DNA from: Candidatus Luteimonas excrementigallinarum
GTDB lineage: Bacteria > Pseudomonadota > Gammaproteobacteria > Xanthomonadales > Xanthomonadaceae
DNA length: 12,673 bases
Assembly: GCA_019115725.1 (NCBI GenBank)
Contig: DXCY01000135.1
Coordinates: 1 to 12,673 of the forward strand
Direction: 5' to 3'
Under the pieces are notes generated by a model, which was not told the origin of the DNA, searched no databases, and was given only the letters and a program-made list of their open reading frames with translations. Made by a program: the position numbers and the translations under genes. This document shows, piece after piece, positions 8,676 through 12,673 of the stretch; the first letter of the stretch is position 1; every line of letters begins with the position of its first letter.

Positions 8676-9919
8676 GCCGGCGTCCTCCTGCACAGCGCGG
8701 GCACCTGCCCGCGGTAGCCCATGGCACCACCGGCCACCCGGGCCTGCAGTGCGGGCAGGCGATCGACAGCCAGCATGCCCAGCGCGCGCAGCGGACGCAG
8801 CAGCGGCGCATCGTTCGCGGTTACCCGGGCCAGGCCGTCGGAGAATTCCAGCGTGCGCTCGCGATCCTCGCGGCGACGCTGTGCATAGCTGGCAAGCAAC
8901 TGTTCGCTGCCGGGGTCATCGCGCTGTTCGGCCAGCAGCTCAGCCAGGGTCAACGCATCGCGCAGACCCAGGTTGAACCCCTGGGCCCCAACCGGATGCA
9001 TGCTCTGCGCGGCGTTGCCCACCAGTACCGCCCGGGCCGCCACGGTGCGCTGCGCCACCACCCGCACCATCGGATAGGCGCTGCGCGGCCCCGCGGACAG
9101 GAACCGGCCGGCACGCCAGCCGAACGCTGCCTGGATATGCGCCAGGTAGGTGGCGTCGTCCCAGCCCATCGCGGCTTCGGCCTGGCTGCGGGCCACGCCG
9201 TGCACCACACCGTAATGACCGTCACCACGCGGCAGTACCGCGGTCGGCCCGTGCGCGGTGAAGCGCTCCCAGGCGGTACCGTCGGGCGCCCTGGACGCGC
9301 GCACGCGCGCTACCAGCAGGGTCTGGTCGTAATCACGCTCATCGGCGTCGATCCCGAGCGCGGCGCGCACGCCGCTGGCGCTGCCGTCGGCGCCCACCAG
9401 CAGGCGCGCCTGTACGGTGCGCTCTTCGCCGTCCTGGGCAATCCGCACCCGGCAGAGATCGCCATCCACGCTGCAGCCCACGAATCGCGCAGGCCGGTAA
9501 CGGGTCATGCCCTGCAGCTGGGCCAGGCGCGTTTCCAGCGCCTGGCCGAAATCGCTGGCCACCACCACCTGGCCGAACGCCTCCCGTCCATAATCGGACG
9601 CCGCCATGCAGACCCGGCCGAAGTCGCCGGCGCGGCTCACGTGGATGCGCCGGATCGGCGCCGGCGGCAGAAGCAGTTCCTGCATCACCCCCAACGCGCT
9701 GAGGGCATTGACCGTGGCGTCGGCGAAGCTCAGGTTGCGCTGGTCGAACACCGGCGGCAGGGAGCCTGCGGGCGAGGCCTCGACCTGGGCGACATCCATG
9801 CCCAGCCGGTCAAGCGCGATCGCCAGGCTGGCACCGACAAGGCCGCCGCCGATGATCACCACGTCATGCGTCGGCCCATCGGTACGGGAAGTGGGGAAAT
9901 GGGAGCTGGGTGGCTGCAT
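8672..9919 (-). CDS. ubiH: 2-polyprenyl-6-methoxyphenol 4-hydroxylase
   Basis: 415 residues. FAD monooxygenase predicted to hydroxylate C4 (classical naming) of the ubiquinone ring precursor. FAD-binding GGGLVG is at 24-29 and the GADGS motif at 176-180. The C-terminal signature GNAAQSMHPVGAQGFNLG (301-318) is diagnostic: UbiH proteins carry GNAAQ where UbiF/UbiI carry GDAAH. A slightly long, unstructured N-terminus of about 18 residues precedes the first beta strand. AAGGAG occurs upstream but about 13 bases from the ATG at 9919, longer than ideal. Only 45 bases separate this start from the divergent membrane-protein gene. The stop overlaps the start of the second hydroxylase by 4 bases, as in the ubiH-ubiI arrangement of E. 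coli, though pepP is not next to it here. Confidence 0.92.
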   Translation of the reverse strand: MQPPSSHFPTSRTDGPTHDVVIIGGGLVGASLAIALDRLGMDVAQVEASPAGSLPPVFDQRNLSFADATVNALSALGVMQELLLPPAPIRRIHVSRAGDFGRVCMAASDYGREAFGQVVVASDFGQALETRLAQLQGMTRYRPARFVGCSVDGDLCRVRIAQDGEERTVQARLLVGADGSASGVRAALGIDADERDYDQTLLVARVRASRAPDGTAWERFTAHGPTAVLPRGDGHYGVVHGVARSQAEAAMGWDDATYLAHIQAAFGWRAGRFLSAGPRSAYPMVRVVAQRTVAARAVLVGNAAQSMHPVGAQGFNLGLRDALTLAELLAEQRDDPGSEQLLASYAQRRREDRERTLEFSDGLARVTANDAPLLRPLRALGMLAVDRLPALQARVAGGAMGYRGQVPALCRRTPA

Positions 9920-9964
9920 TGCGCTATGCTATCTCCTTCCATCCCAAAGCTCCGCGACCAGCCG
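9920..9964. promoter_or_regulatory. Compact divergent promoter region
   Basis: Only 45 bases lie between the start codons of ubiH (minus) and the DUF6580-type gene (plus). AAGGAG on the minus strand serves ubiH. TATGCT on the plus strand near 9925-9930 could be a -10 box, but I cannot assign a matching -35. At least one promoter must reach into a neighbouring coding sequence. There is no room for a cobalamin riboswitch, which is about 200 bases long. Confidence 0.3.
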
Positions 9965-10549
9965 ATGAACAGTTCCGATCAAGCTCCCCGTCTTGCCCTT
10001 GGCCCCCTGCTGTTGACGGGCCTGATCGTGGCCGCCGCGCTGACCCGCCTGCTGCCGCAGCCGCCGAATTTCTCCCCGGTGATGGCCATCGCGCTGTTTG
10101 CCGGGGCGTACTTCGCCAATCGCCGCTGGGCGGTGCTGGTGCCGCTGGCGGCAATGCTGATCTCCGACCTCGCTTTGGCCGCCACCCACGGCGGCATCTA
10201 CCTGCAGCACATGACCAGCCCGGTCGCGCTGTCGGTCTACGGCTGCATCCTGCTGTGCAGCGTGCTCGGCTTCGGCCTGCGCGGCAGGGTCAGCAGCGCG
10301 CGCGTGCTGGGCGGCTCGGTGGCCGGCTCGGTGCTGTTCTTCGCGGTCACCAACTTCATGGTCTGGCTGGGCACCGGCCCGGCATCGGCCAACGTCGCCT
10401 GCCAGGCCGGGCTGGCGCCGTGCTACGCCGCGGCCATCCCGTTCTTCCACTGGTCCCTGCTGGGCACGCTGTTCTGGTCGGCGGTGCTGTTCGGCGGGTT
10501 CGAACTGCTGCGGCACCGGGTCCCGGCGCTGCGCGCCCAGACCGCCTGA
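9965..10549 (+). CDS. DUF6580-type integral membrane protein, putative transporter
   Basis: 194 residues, almost all hydrophobic. About six membrane helices: roughly 10-28, 36-50, 55-73, 86-104, 114-133 and 158-180. Conserved-looking blocks are NFSPVMAIALFAGAYF (35-50) and FFHWSLLGTLFW (160-171), which I associate with the DUF6580 family of putative transport proteins. Size and helix count are like the substrate-binding S components of ECF vitamin transporters and the solitary cobalamin transporter BtuM. Cysteines are at 94, 98, 146 and 153. The ATG at 9965 is chosen because the long upstream reading frame is antisense to both ubi genes. There is no clear ribosome-binding site. The cobalamin adenosyltransferase gene starts 12 bases downstream, so the two are likely cotranscribed. 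A role in B12 or other vitamin uptake is inference from that context. Confidence 0.8.
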   Translation: MNSSDQAPRLALGPLLLTGLIVAAALTRLLPQPPNFSPVMAIALFAGAYFANRRWAVLVPLAAMLISDLALAATHGGIYLQHMTSPVALSVYGCILLCSVLGFGLRGRVSSARVLGGSVAGSVLFFAVTNFMVWLGTGPASANVACQAGLAPCYAAAIPFFHWSLLGTLFWSAVLFGGFELLRHRVPALRAQTA

Positions 10550-10561
10550 CGGCCGCCGCCG

Positions 10562-11116
10562 GTGGGCAATCGGCTCTCGAAGATCTACACCCGTACCGGT
10601 GACGACGGCACCACCGGGCTGGGCGATGGCAGCCGGGTGGCCAAGGATTCGGCCCGGGTCAACGCCTACGGTACGGTGGACGAGGCCAACTCCTGCATCG
10701 GCCTGGTCCAGGCCTGCGAGCTGCCGGAAGAGGTCCGCGAGGTGCTCACCCGGGTGCAGCACCAGCTGTTCGACCTCGGCGGGGAGCTGTGCATTCCCGG
10801 CCATGCGGCCATCCACGAGGCCGACATCGCGCACCTGGAAGCCCGCCTGGACCACTTCAACCAGCAGCTGCCCGCGCTGAAGGAATTCATCCTCCCGGGC
10901 GGCGGCGAGGCGGCAGCACGCTGCCATGTCGCCCGCACCGTGGTCCGCCGGGCCGAGCGCGAAGCGGTCACGCTGGCCCGCCTGGAGCCGGTCCGGGCCG
11001 AGGCGATCCACTACCTCAACCGTCTTTCCGATCTGCTGTTCGTGCTGTCAAGGGTGCTGGCCCGCGCTGACGGGCACGGCGAAGTGCTGTGGGATCACGA
11101 CCGGCGCAAGCCGTGA
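10562..11116 (+). CDS. Cob(I)alamin adenosyltransferase, PduO type
   Basis: 184 residues. Transfers the adenosyl group of ATP to cob(I)alamin, making coenzyme B12 (or adenosylating cobyrinate diamide). The ATP-binding N-terminus reads YTRTGDDGTTGLGDG (9-23), as in PduO-type enzymes and unlike BtuR/CobA. Other family blocks are GTVDEANS (37-44), RRAER (129-133) and YLNRLSDLLFVLSR (151-164). The start is a GTG at 10562, supported because the conserved family N-terminus MGNRLSKIYTR begins exactly there. The protein is cytoplasmic and probably trimeric by family. It lies between the membrane protein (12-base gap) and the deacetylase-like gene, whose GTG overlaps this stop (GTGA). No cobalamin biosynthesis genes are in the window, so it may serve salvage for B12-dependent enzymes elsewhere. 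Confidence 0.95.
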   Translation: MGNRLSKIYTRTGDDGTTGLGDGSRVAKDSARVNAYGTVDEANSCIGLVQACELPEEVREVLTRVQHQLFDLGGELCIPGHAAIHEADIAHLEARLDHFNQQLPALKEFILPGGGEAAARCHVARTVVRRAEREAVTLARLEPVRAEAIHYLNRLSDLLFVLSRVLARADGHGEVLWDHDRRKP

Positions 11117-12054
11117 GCCTGCGGGTCTATACCCACCCCGCCTGCATTGCCCATGACACCGGCGAAGGACACCCCGAACGCCCGGAACGGTTGGGCGCCG
11201 TGATCCAGGCGCTGCGCGACGGCCTGCCCGGCATCGACTGGCAGCAAGCCCCCTCCGCCACCCGCGGGCAGCTGCTGCGGGTGCATTCGGAATCCCTGCT
11301 GCAGGCCGTGCTGGAAACCGAGGTGACCGGGGTCATGCGTCTGGATCCGGACACCATGCTGTCACCGGCTTCGGCCGAGGCGGCACTGCGGGCGGCCGGC
11401 TCGGGCATCGCGGCGGTGGACGCGGTCATGAGCGGCGAAGTGCCGGTGGCCTTCTGCGCCGTACGCCCGCCCGGACACCACGCCACCGGCGGCGAATCCA
11501 TGGGCTTCTGCCTGTTCAACAACGTGGCGGTGGCCGCCGCGCACGCGCTCGAGCAGCACAGTCTGACCCGGGTGGCGGTGATCGATTTCGACGTCCACCA
11601 CGGCAACGGCACCCAGGCCATTTTCGAATCCGAGCCGCGGCTGATGTACCTGAGCACCCACCAGGAAGCGCTGTATCCGGATACCGGCCAGCGCCGCGAA
11701 CGGGGCGTGGGCAACCTGATCAACGTGCCGCTGGCTGCCGGCACCGGCAGCCGGGCCTTCCGCGACGCCTGGACTGAGCGGCTGCTGCCCGAGCTGGATG
11801 GCTTCAGGCCGCAGCTGCTGCTGGTATCGGCGGGCTTTGATGCCCACTGGCGCGACCCGCTCGCCCAGCTGCAGCTGGACGGCGAGGACTTCGGCTGGCT
11901 GACCGCCGAACTGCTGGCGATCGCGCAGCGCCACGCCGCCGGGCGCATGGTATCGACCCTGGAAGGCGGTTATGACCTGCGTGCACTGCAGGAAGGATGC
12001 CTGGCCCACGCCCGGGCCCTGCTGGGCAGCGGCCCGGACGCGTCAGCGGGCTGA
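11113..12054 (+). CDS. Histone deacetylase/acetylpolyamine amidohydrolase-family hydrolase
   Basis: 313 residues. Zinc-dependent amidohydrolase of the arginase/deacetylase fold; bacterial members remove acetyl groups from polyamines, small metabolites or proteins. Visible motifs: EGHPERPERL (18-27), the catalytic pair in RPPGHHA (His122-His123), the zinc ligands Asp160 and His162 in DFDVHHGNGT, a third zinc ligand Asp243 in SAGFDAH, and the transition-state Tyr287 in LEGGYDL. All key residues are present, so it should be active; the substrate is unknown. The start is the GTG at 11113, overlapping the adenosyltransferase stop by 4 bases and giving the typical N-terminus MSLRVYTHPAC. An in-frame GTG at 11089 is eight codons longer and less likely. 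Translational coupling with the B12 enzyme is probable, but no functional link is known. Confidence 0.93.
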   Translation: MSLRVYTHPACIAHDTGEGHPERPERLGAVIQALRDGLPGIDWQQAPSATRGQLLRVHSESLLQAVLETEVTGVMRLDPDTMLSPASAEAALRAAGSGIAAVDAVMSGEVPVAFCAVRPPGHHATGGESMGFCLFNNVAVAAAHALEQHSLTRVAVIDFDVHHGNGTQAIFESEPRLMYLSTHQEALYPDTGQRRERGVGNLINVPLAAGTGSRAFRDAWTERLLPELDGFRPQLLLVSAGFDAHWRDPLAQLQLDGEDFGWLTAELLAIAQRHAAGRMVSTLEGGYDLRALQEGCLAHARALLGSGPDASAG

Positions 12055-12062
12055 GCGCCCGC
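12046..12062 (+). terminator. Hairpin at the end of the deacetylase-like gene
   Basis: GCGGGC (12046-12051) and GCCCGC (12057-12062) form a perfect 6-base stem with a 5-base loop that contains the stop codon. The overlapping palindrome CCCGCGGG (12058-12065) gives an alternative fold. No U-tract follows, so termination is uncertain. Only 11 bases separate this gene from the convergent msrB stop. Confidence 0.3.
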
Positions 12063-12065
12063 GGG

Positions 12066-12476
12066 TCAGTCGCCCTGCGAAAAGGGCTCGAAATCCAGCG
12101 CGGCGGAATTGATGCAGTAACGCAGCCCGGTGGGCGGCGGCCCGTCCGGAAACACGTGGCCCAGGTGTGACTCGCAGCCGGCGCACTTCACCTCCACCCG
12201 GCGCATGCCGTGGCTGAGATCCTCCTGCTCGCTGACCGCCTCCAGGGCGACCGGCGCGTGGAAGCTGGGCCAGCCGCTGCCGGACTCGTACTTGGCGTCG
12301 GAATCGAACAGCGGAGCGCGGCAGGCCACGCACAGGTAAGCCCCTGTTTCCGCGTGATCCCAGTACTTGCCGGTGAAGGGTGGCTCGGTGGCGGAACAGC
12401 GGCAGACGGCGTACTGCTCATCGCTCAGCAGATCGCGCCATTCAGCCTCGGTTCGGTCGTTTGGCTTGTCGTTCAT
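12066..12476 (-). CDS. msrB: Peptide-methionine (R)-S-oxide reductase
   Basis: 136 residues. Reduces the R epimer of methionine sulfoxide in oxidised proteins, with electrons from thioredoxin. Zinc is held by two CxxC pairs at 49-52 and 98-101. The catalytic cysteine is Cys121 in RYCINSA. WPSFHAP and HLGHVFPDGP are family blocks. The position that holds the resolving cysteine in many MsrB proteins (SGCGWPSF) is Ser67 here; Cys25 and Cys27 near the N-terminus could take over. No signal peptide is seen, so it should be cytoplasmic. The ATG at 12476 is chosen for its purine-rich lead-in (GGAAAAAACG). In-frame ATGs at 12488 and 12509 would give 140 or 147 residues and cannot be excluded. It is divergent from lptD. 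Confidence 0.92.
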   Translation of the reverse strand: MNDKPNDRTEAEWRDLLSDEQYAVCRCSATEPPFTGKYWDHAETGAYLCVACRAPLFDSDAKYESGSGWPSFHAPVALEAVSEQEDLSHGMRRVEVKCAGCESHLGHVFPDGPPPTGLRYCINSAALDFEPFSQGD

Positions 12477-12581
12477 CGTTTTTTCCATGGGCCCGATGAT
12501 GCCTGACATGGCATTGCATTGCCGCTTTACAAGGGATGCGGCATGCTGGCGACCGCTTTAGGACTGACCGGAACTTCCTGC

Positions 12582-12673
12582 GTGCGCCCAGCCCTCCGCC
12601 TGCTGCCCTTGCCGCTGTGCATTGCCTTTTCCCTGACCGCGCTTGCCGATGAGCGGCCGGGAATGTGGCGCCT
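12582..12673 (+). CDS. lptD: LPS-assembly protein LptD, N-terminal fragment (continues beyond window)
   Basis: Only 30 codons are inside the window. From the GTG at 12582 they read as a signal peptide (MRPALRLLPLPLCIAFSLTA, cleavage near ALA) followed by DERPGMW. The RALRLLPLPL-like leader is what I recall for LptD of xanthomonads, where it is exported and inserts LPS into the outer leaflet of the outer membrane. An in-frame ATG at 12543 with AAGGG 7 bases before it would add 13 residues (MLATALGLTGTSC) ahead of the signal peptide and is a real alternative. The identification rests on a short leader, so it is tentative; another exported protein is possible. The 105 bases between this GTG and the msrB ATG must hold both promoters. 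Confidence 0.6.
   Translation, partial: MRPALRLLPLPLCIAFSLTALADERPGMWR

Noticed and set aside
8492..9964. A 5' extension of the DUF6580-type gene across both ubi genes, giving one 685-residue protein
   Set aside because: The extension is antisense to two well-conserved monooxygenases and has shadow-like composition. Membrane-protein character begins only at the ATG at 9965.
12570..12576. GGAACTT, a perfect match to the sigma-E -35 consensus, just before lptD
   Set aside because: E. coli lptD is sigma-E dependent, which makes this tempting. Here the matching -10 would fall inside the coding sequence, about 16 bases downstream, and no TCTGA-like box is present there. The GGAA may instead serve as a weak ribosome-binding site.

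Overview
This window looks like an ordinary chromosomal housekeeping segment from a high-GC gammaproteobacterium of the Xanthomonadaceae, most likely Stenotrophomonas or a close relative. The basis is the strong G/C third-position bias, the protein sequences themselves (GlnRS, RlmM, UbiH, the LptD signal peptide) and many 4-base stop/start overlaps. The genus is an inference. I see no tRNA or rRNA, insertion sequence, prophage, CRISPR array or recognisable defence cassette, and no frameshifted gene. Both outer genes are cut by the window edges.

Layout. Positions 1-2809 (minus strand) hold the 5' part of an EamA/DMT-type membrane transporter and, upstream of it, a membrane-anchored diguanylate cyclase with a 7TMR-DISM-like sensor. 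A 245-base divergent region (2810-3054) leads to a plus-strand run: glnS, a small cysteine-rich lipoprotein, a nucleoside deaminase overlapping it by 4 bases, and rlmM. A possible hairpin terminator follows rlmM. A secreted proline-rich EF-hand protein comes next (7017-7484).

Positions 7506-9919 (minus strand) hold two tandem, overlapping flavin monooxygenases of ubiquinone biosynthesis: UbiH, then a second UbiH/UbiF/COQ6-family member. A 45-base divergent gap precedes a plus-strand set: a DUF6580-type six-helix membrane protein, a PduO-type cob(I)alamin adenosyltransferase and a histone-deacetylase-family hydrolase. msrB lies convergent to these on the minus strand. The first codons of lptD end the window.

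How the genes relate. Translation and RNA maintenance (glnS, rlmM), quinone synthesis (two hydroxylases), cobalamin activation (adenosyltransferase, perhaps with the adjacent membrane protein), oxidative repair (msrB) and outer-membrane assembly (lptD) sit side by side. They do not form one obvious pathway. The most interesting points are the membrane protein coupled to the B12 adenosyltransferase, the ten-cysteine lipoprotein domain with a WAP-like CC core, the diguanylate cyclase lacking the inhibitory-site arginine, and an MsrB lacking the usual resolving cysteine. I found no strong evidence of a novel multi-gene system.
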